Shown here piece by piece: positions 54,233-63,231 of a stretch of DNA of 64,000 bases. Numbering within the stretch: the first letter of the stretch is position 1; every line of letters starts with the position of its first letter. The translations under genes were made by a program, and so were the position numbers. The stretch lies in contig NZ_BSNQ01000009.1 of assembly GCF_030160075.1 (NCBI RefSeq), positions 554,295 to 618,294 on the forward strand, read 5' to 3'. Under the pieces are notes generated by a model, which saw only the letters and a program-made list of their open reading frames with translations, did no database searches and was not told where the DNA came from. The stretch is from Dyella lipolytica (lineage in GTDB: Bacteria > Pseudomonadota > Gammaproteobacteria > Xanthomonadales > Rhodanobacteraceae).

Positions 54233-56074
54233 TTATTTTTTCTTGGGCATGTACAGATCGGTGATCGTGCCTTCGTAGACTTCGGCCGCCATGCCCACCG
54301 ATTCGCTCAGCGTCGGATGCGGATGGATGGTCATGCCGATATCGGCGGCTTCGCTACCCATCTCGATGGCGAGCGCGATCTCGGAAATCAGATCGCCTGC
54401 ATGTGGACCGATGATCGCACCGCCGACCACCCGATGGGTTTCTTCGTCGAACAGCAGCTTGGTGAAGCCTTCGGTGCGGTCGATGCCGATGGCGCGGCCG
54501 CTGGCCACCCACGGGAATTTGCCGACGCCGATCTTCAGACCCTTTTCCTTCGCTTCGCGCTCGGTTACGCCAACCCATGCCACTTCCGGATCGGTGAAGG
54601 CGACAGACGGAATGACGCGCGCATCGAAGTAGCTCTTCATGCCGGCGACGACTTCCGCCGCGACGCGTGCTTCGTGCGTGGCCTTATGCGCCAGCATCGG
54701 CTGACCGACCAGGTCGCCGATGGCAAAAATGTGAGGCACATTGGTGCGCATCTGCGTGTCGACGTTGATGAACCCGCGTTCGGTCACTGCTACACCGGCC
54801 TTGTCTGCGCCAATCTTGTTGCCGTTGGGCGAGCGGCCCACGGACACCAGTACGCGATCAAACACATTTGTGGCGGGAATGCTGTCGCCTTCGTAGCTGA
54901 CTTCGATGCCTTTCTTGGTGGCCTTCGCGTCGACCACTTTGGTCTTGAGGTGCGCACCCTTGAGCTTGCCGCCCAGGCGCTTGGCCAGCGGTTTGATCAG
55001 ATCGGCGTCGGCGCCGGGGATCAACTGGTCCATGAATTCGACGACAGTCACTTCGCTGCCGAGCGCGGAATACACGGTGGCCATTTCCAGGCCGATGATG
55101 CCGCCGCCCACGACCAGCAGCTTGGCCGGCACGTCCTTCAATTCAAGTGCTCCGGTGGAATCGACGATGCGCTCGTCGTCCCACGGGAATGCGGGCAGTT
55201 TCACCGATTGCGAACCCGCGGCGATGATGGCGTATTCGAAGCGGATCAGCTTCTTGCCTTCGGCCGTTTCGACTTCCATCTCGTTCGGCGAGACGAATGT
55301 ACCGACGCCCTGCACAGTGCGCACTTTGCGCTGCTTGGCCATGCTGGCGAGGCCGCCGGTGAGCTGGCCGACCACCTTGGTCTTGAAGCTGCGTAGCTTG
55401 TCGATATCGATCTTGGGTTTGCCGAAGCTGACGCCGTGCGCAGCCATGGCTTCGGCTTCGTCGATCACTGCCGCCGCATGCAGCAGCGCTTTCGACGGAA
55501 TGCAGCCGACATTGAGGCAGACACCACCGAGTGCGGCGTAACGTTCCACCAGCACGGTATCGACACCGAGATCGGCAGCGCGGAAGGCGGCGGTATAGCC
55601 ACCCGGACCGGAACCAAGCACGACGAGTTTGCACTCGATATCGGCGGCTCTTCCAGATAGAGCCGCCGCTTGCGGCACCTTCGTTTCCTCTCCCCTCCGG
55701 GGAGAGGATTGAGTTGAGGGGGCGGGGCTCGCGGGTGATTGGCTAGTGCCACTCGCAATAGCGGGAGCACCTGGCGAGGTTGCCCCCTCACCCCGACCCT
55801 CTCCCCGAAGGGGAGAGGGAGTATCGGCTTCGGCGGAAGTTTCGAGTACGGCGATCACCGCACCTTCGGAAACCTCATCGCCCACTTTGAGCTTGAACTC
55901 TTTGATCACGCCGGCAGCGCTGGAGGGAATCTCCATCGTCGCCTTATCCGATTCCAGTGTGATCAGGCTTTGTTCTTTTTCGACTTTGTCGCCGACTTTC
56001 ACCAGCACTTCGATCACCGGCACATGGTCGTGACCGCCGATGTCGGGGACTTTCACTTCGATCGTGTTCGCCAT
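54233..56074 (-). CDS. lpd: Dihydrolipoamide dehydrogenase (E3) with N-terminal lipoyl domain
   Basis: The protein has 613 residues. A lipoyl domain covers about 1-80 (lipoyl Lys44 in ESDKATME). A linker (about 81-145) follows, then the FAD/NAD disulfide oxidoreductase: GSGPGGYTAAFRAADLG, redox pair GGVCLNVGCIPSKAL, the NAD site VVGGGIIGLEMA and the catalytic His-Glu of HPHPTLSE near the C-terminus. It reoxidises dihydrolipoamide of pyruvate dehydrogenase. Linker residues 86-130 are encoded by a palindromic repeat (55687-55818). The gene follows aceF by 12 nt. Confidence 0.95.
   Translation of the reverse strand: MANTIEVKVPDIGGHDHVPVIEVLVKVGDKVEKEQSLITLESDKATMEIPSSAAGVIKEFKLKVGDEVSEGAVIAVLETSAEADTPSPLRGEGRGEGATSPGAPAIASGTSQSPASPAPSTQSSPRRGEETKVPQAAALSGRAADIECKLVVLGSGPGGYTAAFRAADLGVDTVLVERYAALGGVCLNVGCIPSKALLHAAAVIDEAEAMAAHGVSFGKPKIDIDKLRSFKTKVVGQLTGGLASMAKQRKVRTVQGVGTFVSPNEMEVETAEGKKLIRFEYAIIAAGSQSVKLPAFPWDDERIVDSTGALELKDVPAKLLVVGGGIIGLEMATVYSALGSEVTVVEFMDQLIPGADADLIKPLAKRLGGKLKGAHLKTKVVDAKATKKGIEVSYEGDSIPATNVFDRVLVSVGRSPNGNKIGADKAGVAVTERGFINVDTQMRTNVPHIFAIGDLVGQPMLAHKATHEARVAAEVVAGMKSYFDARVIPSVAFTDPEVAWVGVTEREAKEKGLKIGVGKFPWVASGRAIGIDRTEGFTKLLFDEETHRVVGGAIIGPHAGDLISEIALAIEMGSEAADIGMTIHPHPTLSESVGMAAEVYEGTITDLYMPKKK
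55687..55818. repeat. REP-like palindromic repeat pair inside lpd
   Basis: Two hairpins in inverted orientation, CCTCTCCCC-TCC-GGGGAGAGG (55687-55707) and CCTCTCCCC-GAA-GGGGAGAGG (55798-55818), flank a 90-nt core. The right unit (55784-55818) differs from 37312-37346 by one base in 35. The whole is 132 nt, a multiple of three, so the lpd frame stays open and encodes a linker. Confidence 0.85.
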
Positions 56075-56086
56075 GATCGTTCCCCG

Positions 56087-57442
56087 TCAGAGCAGCAGGC
56101 GACGGATGTCGCCGAGCTGGGTGGCAAGGAAGGAGGCGAAGCGCGCGGCGAGTGCGCCGTCGATTACGCGATGGTCGTAGCTGAGCGACAGCGGCAGGAT
56201 CAGCCGCGGCGCGAATTCCTTGCCGTTCCACACCGGCTTGGTCTGCGCCTTGGAGACGCCGAGGATCGCCACTTCCGGCGCGTTGACGATCGGCGTAAAC
56301 GCGGTGCCGCCGATGCCGCCGAGCGAGGAGATCGAGAAGCAGCCGCCGGACATATCGTTCGGACCGAGCTTTTTGTCGCGCGCCTTCTTGGAGATTTCGC
56401 CCAGTTCGACAGCAAGATCCAGCAAACCTTTCTTGTCGCAGTCGCGAATCACCGGCACCACCAGGCCATCGGGCGTATCCACCGCGATGCCGATGTGGAA
56501 GTACTTCTTGAGAATCAGCTTCTCGGTGCTCTCATCCAACGATGCATTGAATTGCGGGAATTTCTTCAGCGCCGCGACCACCGCCTTGATCTGGAACACC
56601 AGCGGGGTGATCTTGAGGTCCTTGTTCTCTTCGCCGAGCTTCTTGCGGAAGGCTTCCAACTCGGTGATGTCGGCATCTTCGTGCTGGGTGACGTGCGGAA
56701 TCATCGCCCAGTTGCGCGCGAGGTTGGCGCCGGAAATTTTCTGGATGCGCGACAGCGGCTTCTCTTCGATCTCGCCGAACTTGGCGAAATCGACCTTGGG
56801 CCACGGCAGCAGATTGAGGCCACCCGCCGAGGCAGCGGCACCCGACACGGGGCGTGCACCGGAAGCGAGCGCATGCTTGACGTAAGCCGTGACGTCCTCG
56901 CGCACGATGCGGCCACCGCGGCTGCTGCCCTTCACCTGCTGGATATCCACACCCAGCTCGCGCGCGAAGGCACGGATGGCGGGGCTGGCATACGGTGCAT
57001 CGCCCGGCATGACGAGCTTGGCGTCGAACGGCGGGCGTGCCTGGGGCGACGCATCGCCTTCCGGCGCATTGCCGGGAAGCACGCTGCGGCCGCCCAGCGG
57101 GATCGGCTCTTCCTTTACCTCGGGTACCTTTGCGGGTGCCGGTGCCGGCGCGGGAGCTGTCGCGGCCGGAGCCGGGCTGGGCGCTGCAGCTACTGCGCCA
57201 TCGGCCGCCTCGATAGTGGCAATGAGGGCGCCTTCCGATACTTCGTCGCCCACTTTGAGCTTCACTTCCTTGACCACACCGGCGAAGGGCGCGGGCACTT
57301 CCATCGTGGCCTTGTCCGACTCCAGGGTGATCAGGCTCTGGTCCTTTTCGACCCTGTCACCGGGTTTGATGAGCACCTCGATGACGGGCACATCGGCGTT
57401 GCCGCCGATATCAGGGACGCGGGCTTCTTTGAGGTCGGCCAT
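56087..57442 (-). CDS. aceF: Pyruvate dehydrogenase E2, dihydrolipoyl acetyltransferase
   Basis: The protein has 451 residues. One lipoyl domain is at the N-terminus (lipoyl Lys in [12 protein letters not shown]), then a Pro/Ala linker (about 85-125), a peripheral-subunit binding domain ([28 protein letters not shown]) and the catalytic domain with [15 protein letters not shown]. It transfers the acetyl group to CoA. The start is ATG at 57442, with AGGAGA upstream. E. coli E2 has three lipoyl domains; here one is on E2 and one on E3. aceE (E1) is not in the window. Confidence 0.95.
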   Translation of the reverse strand: MADLKEARVPDIGGNADVPVIEVLIKPGDRVEKDQSLITLESDKATMEVPAPFAGVVKEVKLKVGDEVSEGALIATIEAADGAVAAAPSPAPAATAPAPAPAPAKVPEVKEEPIPLGGRSVLPGNAPEGDASPQARPPFDAKLVMPGDAPYASPAIRAFARELGVDIQQVKGSSRGGRIVREDVTAYVKHALASGARPVSGAAASAGGLNLLPWPKVDFAKFGEIEEKPLSRIQKISGANLARNWAMIPHVTQHEDADITELEAFRKKLGEENKDLKITPLVFQIKAVVAALKKFPQFNASLDESTEKLILKKYFHIGIAVDTPDGLVVPVIRDCDKKGLLDLAVELGEISKKARDKKLGPNDMSGGCFSISSLGGIGGTAFTPIVNAPEVAILGVSKAQTKPVWNGKEFAPRLILPLSLSYDHRVIDGALAARFASFLATQLGDIRRLLL

Positions 57443-57559
57443 GATTTCTCCTGCAGAGCGAAGGGCGGCCACGCTGGGGAGGCGGAGGCGGCCGCAAGGC
57501 TTCCATCATAGCAACCGGCACCCGCTACGGACATGCCGAATGGGCCCGAAAAGGCCATG

Positions 57560-57573
57560 CGCATACGTATGCG
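57560..57573. promoter_or_regulatory. Perfect 14-bp palindrome between aceF and the MscS gene
   Basis: CGCATACGTATGCG is fully self-complementary and lies 118 nt upstream of the aceF ATG and 9 nt past the MscS stop. It may be an operator for the PDH operon or part of the MscS transcript end. It does not resemble a PdhR site. Confidence 0.35.
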
Positions 57574-57581
57574 AAGATTTC

Positions 57582-58412
57582 CTACTCCGCAGCTCCCCTG
57601 ACGATGTGCACTTCGCGCTGTGGGTACGGAATGTGGATGCCTTCGGCGTCAAAACCTTCCTTCACCGCACGCAACAGATCGGTCTGCGCCGGCCAGAAGT
57701 CGTTATTGCGTGTATAGGCGCGCAGCAACAGGTTCACCGAGCTCTCACCGAGGCTATCGGTCCAGGCGGTCGGCGCGGGATCTTTCAGGATGCGCGGATC
57801 GGCTTCGAACAAACGCTGCACGATACCGATGGCCTTGCCGATGTCATCGCCGTAGCCAATACCGACACGCAATTCGAAGCGCCGCGTACCGCGTCGGTTG
57901 AAATTGATGATGGCTTCGGCACCAATTTTCGAATTGGGTACGACAGCTTCGCGGTTGTCGGCCAGCACTAGTTGGGTGTGCATGAGATTGATGCTTTCCA
58001 CCGTGCCATCGATGCCGCCGGCATGGATGAAATCACCCACCTTGAACGGGCGGAATATGATCAGCAACACACCCCATGCGAGATTGCTTAGCGAACCTTG
58101 CAGAGCCAGGCCGATGGCCAGACCGCCGGCGCCGAGTGCGGCAAGCAACGGTGCGCTGGGAACACCCGCCGTCTGCAGCGCAATCACGATCAGCACGGCA
58201 ATCAGCACGCCGTAGAGCAGATTGCGCAGGAAGCCGCTCAGCGTGGGATCGATCGACGCGCGGTTCATCGCGCGCCGCAAAAAGTTCGCCAACCGCGCCG
58301 CCAGCCAGCTTCCTACCAGCAGAATCAACAACGCACCGATCAGTGCCGGACCGTGCCGGGTGAAAAAGCCGGTCAGATCGTCGAGCGAAAGTTGCAGGAG
58401 GTAATCGAACAT
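57582..58412 (-). CDS. mscS: Small-conductance mechanosensitive channel (MscS family)
   Basis: The protein has 276 residues, near E. coli MscS (286). Three transmembrane segments are followed by the pore-lining helix, rich in Gly and Ala (APLLAALGAGGLAIGLALQGSLSNLAWGVLLI is its span), then the beta domain with GDFIHAGGIDGTVESI and LVLADNREAVVPNSKI. The C-terminus is IPYPQREVHIVRG. It opens under membrane tension to release solutes on hypo-osmotic shock. It stands alone between aceF and the DUF2884 gene. Confidence 0.92.
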   Translation of the reverse strand: MFDYLLQLSLDDLTGFFTRHGPALIGALLILLVGSWLAARLANFLRRAMNRASIDPTLSGFLRNLLYGVLIAVLIVIALQTAGVPSAPLLAALGAGGLAIGLALQGSLSNLAWGVLLIIFRPFKVGDFIHAGGIDGTVESINLMHTQLVLADNREAVVPNSKIGAEAIINFNRRGTRRFELRVGIGYGDDIGKAIGIVQRLFEADPRILKDPAPTAWTDSLGESSVNLLLRAYTRNNDFWPAQTDLLRAVKEGFDAEGIHIPYPQREVHIVRGAAE

Positions 58413-58477
58413 GGCGCAATCCTTGGCAAAGCTGCTTGGAGCCTAGCAGCCGAGGTATGAATTGGCGTAGAGCCTGC

Positions 58478-58505
58478 AAAAAAAAGCCCGGTGGGGACCG
58501 GGCTT
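58478..58505 (-). terminator. Intrinsic terminator of the DUF2884 gene
   Basis: Read on the minus strand, AAGCCCGGT pairs with ACCGGGCTT around a CCCC loop and is followed by a run of eight T. It lies 45 nt after the stop at 58551 and before the MscS gene. All parts are canonical. Confidence 0.88.
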
Positions 58506-58550
58506 GCGACTGTCCCATGCCGGGGAAGCATGGCGTTTCGTGGGGAGTTA

Positions 58551-59357
58551 CTAACGTTCGGCGTATTGGCTCGCCTTGTTGGAACCATCCATGTCGGTGG
58601 TCAGAAGCTGCAGGCGCCCGCCATCGGAAAGACGGAACTGGAATTGCTGCTGCAGTCGTTCGAGTTCGCCGAATTGCGGGCATAACGCTTCAGCGCGCTG
58701 CGCAAGCTTGTTGGCAGGTGCGTCGACGGCTTTGTCGATGGTGGCATCCAATGCATCCGTTCGCGCCTGCAGTGCAGCCAGCTTGTTCGGATCGCCGCTG
58801 AGTGCGTCTCGCACTACATCGCGCGTGACGTTACCGACCAGATCGGCCACCGTCCGCTGCATGTTGTCGCCAAACGCTTCGCCATCGTCGCCGGCTTTCC
58901 AGAAGCCGTGACCGAGCGAACCGTCGATCTGCTGCAGCGCATCGGTATGCCTGTCACGCAACTCCTGCAACATGCGTGTGCGCTCGTCGCCGTTGTCGGC
59001 CAGCGTGGCGACGACGGTCGTGAGTGCGGAATAGCCGATATCGACGCCATCGCGCGCAATCAACGCCATCGCCGGCAGTAACTCGCGCACGTGCTGCTCG
59101 TACTCGCGCAAGCGAGCCGCATCCTCTGCAGAAACAGGCGTCGCGCGGCCATCCACGCGCAATTGGCCGTCGTGTATGAAGACGTCGCCCGGATGGCCGT
59201 GATCGCGAGTGAACGCGATGCCATCCGGTTTGATCTGCACGTCGTAATCACTGTTGTAATTGCACTGGAGGTGATGCGTATGACTATCCGCGGCCTGCGC
59301 TCCGCCAGCGGCGGCGAGGCCAAGGACAATCGCGGTCACGATGGCATGACGAAGCAT
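58551..59357 (-). CDS. DUF2884 (YggN-like) periplasmic protein
   Basis: The protein has 268 residues. A signal peptide ends at GGAQA (about 22), after which the DUF2884 pattern follows: an N-terminal beta part (VQIKPDGIAFTRDHG ... LRVDGRATPVSAEDAARLREYEQ spans it) and a helical C-terminal part (EALCPQFGELERLQQQFQFRL). YggN has no known activity and is periplasmic. A second copy, seen only in part, is encoded at 63781 onward. It is monocistronic, with its own terminator. Confidence 0.85.
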   Translation of the reverse strand: MLRHAIVTAIVLGLAAAGGAQAADSHTHHLQCNYNSDYDVQIKPDGIAFTRDHGHPGDVFIHDGQLRVDGRATPVSAEDAARLREYEQHVRELLPAMALIARDGVDIGYSALTTVVATLADNGDERTRMLQELRDRHTDALQQIDGSLGHGFWKAGDDGEAFGDNMQRTVADLVGNVTRDVVRDALSGDPNKLAALQARTDALDATIDKAVDAPANKLAQRAEALCPQFGELERLQQQFQFRLSDGGRLQLLTTDMDGSNKASQYAER

Positions 59358-59569
59358 GAGCGGTTCCCTCCCAGGGACACGGACCGGAACGGCCGTTATG
59401 GGCTTTGATGCAATCCGTTGTGCATAGGGTTTAACACCAAGCCACTCGCCGGCATGGGCCGTACGTCATCCCGTGCCATCGGTCATGGACACGATGGCGC
59501 AGCGCACATAGGCAAACAGGCGAGTGCGCGATAAGTTGAGGCTTCAAAGCACACCCAGGGGCACCGTTT

Positions 59570-61225
59570 ATGCAATCCACCGATGTCATTGTGGTCGGCG
59601 GCGGCCTGGCCGGCCTAGTCGCCGCCACCGAGCTGACCGATGCCGGCCGGCGGGTGCTGGTAGTCGAGCAGGAGCCGGAGCAGAGCCTCGGCGGACAAGC
59701 GTTCTGGTCCTTCGGCGGTCTGTTTTTCGTGGATTCGCCGGAACAGCGCCGCATGGGCGTTCGCGATTCGCACGCGCTGGCCCTGGCCGACTGGATGGGT
59801 ACCGCCGCATTCGATCGCGCTGAAGATCATTGGCCGCGCCAGTGGGCCGAGGCTTACGTCGATTTTGCGGCGGGGGAGAAGCGCGCGTGGTTGCATGGCA
59901 TGGGCATGCGCTGGTTCCCGGTCGTAGGCTGGGCCGAACGCGGTGGCTACGGCGCGATCGGTCACGGCAATTCGGTGCCGCGCTTCCATGTGACATGGGG
60001 CACTGGGCCGGGTGTTCTGGAACCCTTTCTGCGTCGTGCACGCGACGCGCAGAGCAAAGGTTTGCTGCAGTTCGCTTTCCGTCATCGCGTCGATGGATTG
60101 ATGGTGGAAAACGGTAGCGTAGTCGGCGTGCATGGAGCGCAACTGGCAAACGATGTCGTCGAACGCGGTAAGCCGAGTTCGCGCGACGCAATCGGTGATT
60201 TCGAGTTTCGCGCGCAAGCCGTCATCGTTGCTTCCGGCGGTATCGGCGGCAATCACGAACTGGTGCGCAAGAACTGGCCCGGACGACTGGGGCCGCCACC
60301 TTCACACATGCTGTGCGGCGTACCCGCCCATGTAGACGGCCGCATGCTCGGCATCAGCGAAACGGCCGGCGCACGACTGATTAACCGCGACCGCATGTGG
60401 CATTACGTAGAAGGCATCGAGAATTGGAATCCGATCTGGCCGATGCATGCGATTCGCATTCTGCCCGGTCCTTCGTCGCTGTGGTTCGATGCGCGCGGCC
60501 AACGTCTTCCCGGTCCGCTGTGGCCCGGCTTCGACACCATGGGCACGCTCGAATACCTGCGACGCACCGGCTATGACTACAGCTGGTTTGTGCTGGATCA
60601 GCAAATCATCCGGCGCGAATTCGCACTTTCCGGCTCCGAACAGAACCCGGATCTCACCGGCAAGAGTTGGCGACAGGTGGCGAAACGCGCTGTCGGCAAG
60701 CTTGCACCCGGGCCGGTGGAAGCCTTCAAGCAGCACGGCCGCGACTTTATCGTGCGCGATAATCTGGATGATCTGGTCGCGGGCATGAATGCGCTGGCCG
60801 GCAATCAGCTGCTCGATGCGGCGCACGTACGCGCGGAGATCGAGGCGCGCGACCGCCAGTTCGACAATCCCTATGCGAAAGACAGCCAGGTGATGGCCAT
60901 CCATAATGCGCGTCGTTATCGCGGTGATCGCCTGGTGCGTGTCGCGAAACCGCATCGCATGCTCGATCCGGCCAACGGCCCGCTGATCGCGGTACGACTG
61001 AACATTCTTACGCGCAAAACGCTGGGCGGATTGGAAACGGATCTGCAGGCGCGCGTATTGGGACACGACGGCCAGCCGCTGCGCGGACTTTACGCCGTTG
61101 GCGAAGCCGCGGGTTTTGGCGGCGGCGGATTGCACGGTTACCGCGCGCTGGAAGGTAGCTTCCTCGGCGGCTGTCTGTTTTCAGGGCGTGTCGCAGGACG
61201 CTCCGCCGCGTCCGCCATCGCATGA
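59570..61225 (+). CDS. FAD-binding dehydrogenase (FAD_binding_2, flavocytochrome/KstD-like)
   Basis: The protein has 551 residues. The FAD dinucleotide motif VIVVGGGLAGLVAATELTDAG and VLVVEQE are at the N-terminus, VIVASGGIGGN lies in the middle, and YAVGEAAGFGGGGLHGYRALEG closes the FAD site near the C-terminus. It belongs to the family of 3-ketosteroid dehydrogenase, fumarate reductase and urocanate reductase flavoproteins, in the soluble subgroup of about 550 residues of unassigned substrate. The next gene overlaps by 4 nt (ATGA), so the two form a unit. No signal peptide. Confidence 0.85.
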   Translation: MQSTDVIVVGGGLAGLVAATELTDAGRRVLVVEQEPEQSLGGQAFWSFGGLFFVDSPEQRRMGVRDSHALALADWMGTAAFDRAEDHWPRQWAEAYVDFAAGEKRAWLHGMGMRWFPVVGWAERGGYGAIGHGNSVPRFHVTWGTGPGVLEPFLRRARDAQSKGLLQFAFRHRVDGLMVENGSVVGVHGAQLANDVVERGKPSSRDAIGDFEFRAQAVIVASGGIGGNHELVRKNWPGRLGPPPSHMLCGVPAHVDGRMLGISETAGARLINRDRMWHYVEGIENWNPIWPMHAIRILPGPSSLWFDARGQRLPGPLWPGFDTMGTLEYLRRTGYDYSWFVLDQQIIRREFALSGSEQNPDLTGKSWRQVAKRAVGKLAPGPVEAFKQHGRDFIVRDNLDDLVAGMNALAGNQLLDAAHVRAEIEARDRQFDNPYAKDSQVMAIHNARRYRGDRLVRVAKPHRMLDPANGPLIAVRLNILTRKTLGGLETDLQARVLGHDGQPLRGLYAVGEAAGFGGGGLHGYRALEGSFLGGCLFSGRVAGRSAASAIA

Positions 61226-62235
61226 TTTATCGGCCGCGCATCGCGATCTATGGTGCCGGCATGGTCGGCAACTATCTGGGCGGTCGACTGCACGAGCATG
61301 CACGCGTGCGATTCATTGCCCGGCCACGCATCGCCGCCACATTGAAAGAGCACGGACTAAAAATCAGCGACCTGCACGGACATCGGCAATACATCGCACC
61401 GGATGCATTGGACGTGCAGACAGGACCCGAGGCGGCGCACGATGCCGAGCTGGTGCTTGTCACGGTGAAATCCGCGGCGACGATGGAGGTGGCGCACGAA
61501 CTGTCCAGCGTGATCGCTTCGGGCGTCCCCGTGATCAGCTTTCAGAACGGCGTGCGCAATGCCGCAGAGCTGCGCGCATCACTGCCCGGCCACACCGTCT
61601 TGGCCGGCATGGTGCCGTTCAATGTCACCCAGCCCGAACCCGGCCATTTCCACCAAGGCTCCTCCGGCGAGCTAACAGTGGAACGTTCTACTGCCATCGA
61701 CGCTTTTTTGCCCGCCTTTGCAGCAAGCGGCACAGCGCTGCAGCTACAGGACAACATGCAAGCGGTGCTGTGGGCGAAATTGCTGATCAATCTCAACAAT
61801 CCCCTGAACGCACTGAGCGGCTTGCCGCTGCGAGAAGAGTTGGCGCTACGACCGTGGCGGCGCTGTCTTGCACTGTTACAGCGCGAAGGTTTACGGGCAT
61901 TGGATGCGGCCGGCATTTACCCTGCTCAACTCACCACCCTGCCCGCTCGCTGGCTGCCAAACGTGTTGTCCTTGCCGGATGCGCTGTTCAACCGTATGGC
62001 CGCACGCATGCTGGCGATCGATCCGCTGGCGCGCTCGTCGACCTGGGAAGATCTGCAGGCGGGGCGACGCACCGAGGTCGATTACATCAATGGTGAGATC
62101 GTCGCGCTTGCAGGATCAAATGGGTTACGTGCCCCCGCCAATGCGCGCATCGTTGCCTTGATACGCGAGGCGGAACGGTCATACGTTCGATGGGATGCAA
62201 TGACCCTGCTGAACGAGTTGCGCAGCGCACGCTAA
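61222..62235 (+). CDS. Ketopantoate reductase (PanE/ApbA)-like NAD(P)H oxidoreductase
   Basis: The protein has 337 residues. The Rossmann motif IAIYGAGMVGNYLGGRL is N-terminal. Catalytic-site elements match PanE: LVTVKSAATM, VISFQNGVRNA, the lysine in LWAKLLINLNNPLNAL, and STWEDLQAGRRTEVDYINGEIV. E. coli PanE reduces 2-dehydropantoate to pantoate for CoA; this protein is longer and coupled to a flavin dehydrogenase, so it may act on another 2-oxo acid. Whether a dedicated panE exists elsewhere decides this. Confidence 0.85.
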   Translation: MIYRPRIAIYGAGMVGNYLGGRLHEHARVRFIARPRIAATLKEHGLKISDLHGHRQYIAPDALDVQTGPEAAHDAELVLVTVKSAATMEVAHELSSVIASGVPVISFQNGVRNAAELRASLPGHTVLAGMVPFNVTQPEPGHFHQGSSGELTVERSTAIDAFLPAFAASGTALQLQDNMQAVLWAKLLINLNNPLNALSGLPLREELALRPWRRCLALLQREGLRALDAAGIYPAQLTTLPARWLPNVLSLPDALFNRMAARMLAIDPLARSSTWEDLQAGRRTEVDYINGEIVALAGSNGLRAPANARIVALIREAERSYVRWDAMTLLNELRSAR

Positions 62236-62241
62236 CGAAGA

Positions 62242-62586
62242 TCAGCGTCGCACATCTTCGATATGCGCAACCTTACCGTCCACGATGGTAACGGTGGTGA
62301 TGTGACCGTCACGCAAGTATTGCCATTTCTCGCCCTTGTCTGTCTTGGCGGATGAGGCCTGCTTTCCCTTGCGATGACTGGAAGCCTTGGACGACGTCTT
62401 GTGCGAGCTGCTGCTTTTGCCTGATGTCGCACTCTTTGCACGCCCGGAAGGGTTGCCCAGCAACGCCTTCACTCGCGCAGCGCTGTCGCCGACCACCAGC
62501 AACTGACTCCCAACGCGCAAACTTTCCAGCGCCTGCGCGGAGAAAGTGCACGTCAGCAAAACCAACAAAATAAGAAAACGTCGCAT
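62242..62586 (-). CDS. DUF2845-like small secreted protein
   Basis: The protein has 114 residues. A signal peptide (FLILLVLLTCTFSAQA) is followed by ESLRVGSQLLVVGDSAARVKALLG, a Ser/Lys-rich low-complexity spacer (about 50-85) and WQYLRDGHITTVTIVDGKVAHIED. This resembles DUF2845 and SmpA/OmlA-like folds: two half-domains joined by a linker. Function unknown. ATG at 62586 is used; 62598 also possible. It converges with the PanE-like gene (6-bp gap). Confidence 0.7.
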   Translation of the reverse strand: MRRFLILLVLLTCTFSAQALESLRVGSQLLVVGDSAARVKALLGNPSGRAKSATSGKSSSSHKTSSKASSHRKGKQASSAKTDKGEKWQYLRDGHITTVTIVDGKVAHIEDVRR

Positions 62587-62640
62587 GACATGCTCCATGT
62601 CGTAGTGAGGCCAGGTTCCATGGCCGAATCGGGTGCGTTG

Positions 62641-63231
62641 TCAGAAGCCGGCGTCGGGCTCTGCGAGGTAGGCCAGTTCGTCTGGCGTACTGACGCGACC
62701 GAGCACGGCGTTCCGATGCGGGAAGCGACCGAAACGCGCAATCACCTCCCGATGCTGCCGAGCATAATCGAGAAAACCGGCGTAGCGATCACGCTCATTC
62801 GGCGGAACGCCGTTGCACAATGCCTCGAACAACGTGACGGAACGCTGCTGCAATGCGCTGTTCTCGGCGTGCTCCAGTGGCATGTAGGCGAACACACGCT
62901 GGATCGCTGGCAGTTGGCGGTCGAAACCTTCCTCGATACCCCACAACGCCAGTTGCTGTGCGAGAAGGTCCTGCGCCCAAGCGCGCGGATCGTGGCGATA
63001 GAGATTGCGCGGAAACTGGTCCAGTACGATCAGCAAGGCCAGCCATCCCGATGGCGTTGCTGACCAGTCGCTAAGCTTTCCTGCCGCGGCAGATTCAGTC
63101 GTTTTCGCGAAATGCTCGCGGATCAAGGCATCGAAGTGCGAGTTGGTGGCGTACCACTCGCTGTGGTTTGCAGGGTCGAACCAGAACGCCAGTACCGCCA
63201 AGGCCTCGGGCGGCGGATTCGCCACACTCAA
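62641..63231 (-). CDS. DUF924 family protein
   Basis: The protein has 196 residues. The DUF924 pattern is clear: VLAFWFDPANHSEWYATNSHFDALIREHF, LIVLDQFPRNLYRHDPRAWAQD, FAYMPLEHAENSALQQRSV and FGRFPHRNAVLGR. It is an all-helical (TPR-like) cytoplasmic protein without known activity. Its ATG overlaps the stop of the upstream gene by 4 nt. The DUF2845-like gene follows 54 bp downstream on the same strand. Confidence 0.88.
   Translation of the reverse strand: MSVANPPPEALAVLAFWFDPANHSEWYATNSHFDALIREHFAKTTESAAAGKLSDWSATPSGWLALLIVLDQFPRNLYRHDPRAWAQDLLAQQLALWGIEEGFDRQLPAIQRVFAYMPLEHAENSALQQRSVTLFEALCNGVPPNERDRYAGFLDYARQHREVIARFGRFPHRNAVLGRVSTPDELAYLAEPDAGF

Noticed and set aside
55739-57511. 590-codon plus-strand ORF opposite lpd and aceF
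   Set aside because: It mirrors the reading frames of two well-identified genes, and its protein is rich in Arg, His, Gln and Asp without domain character; a typical antisense frame in GC-rich DNA.
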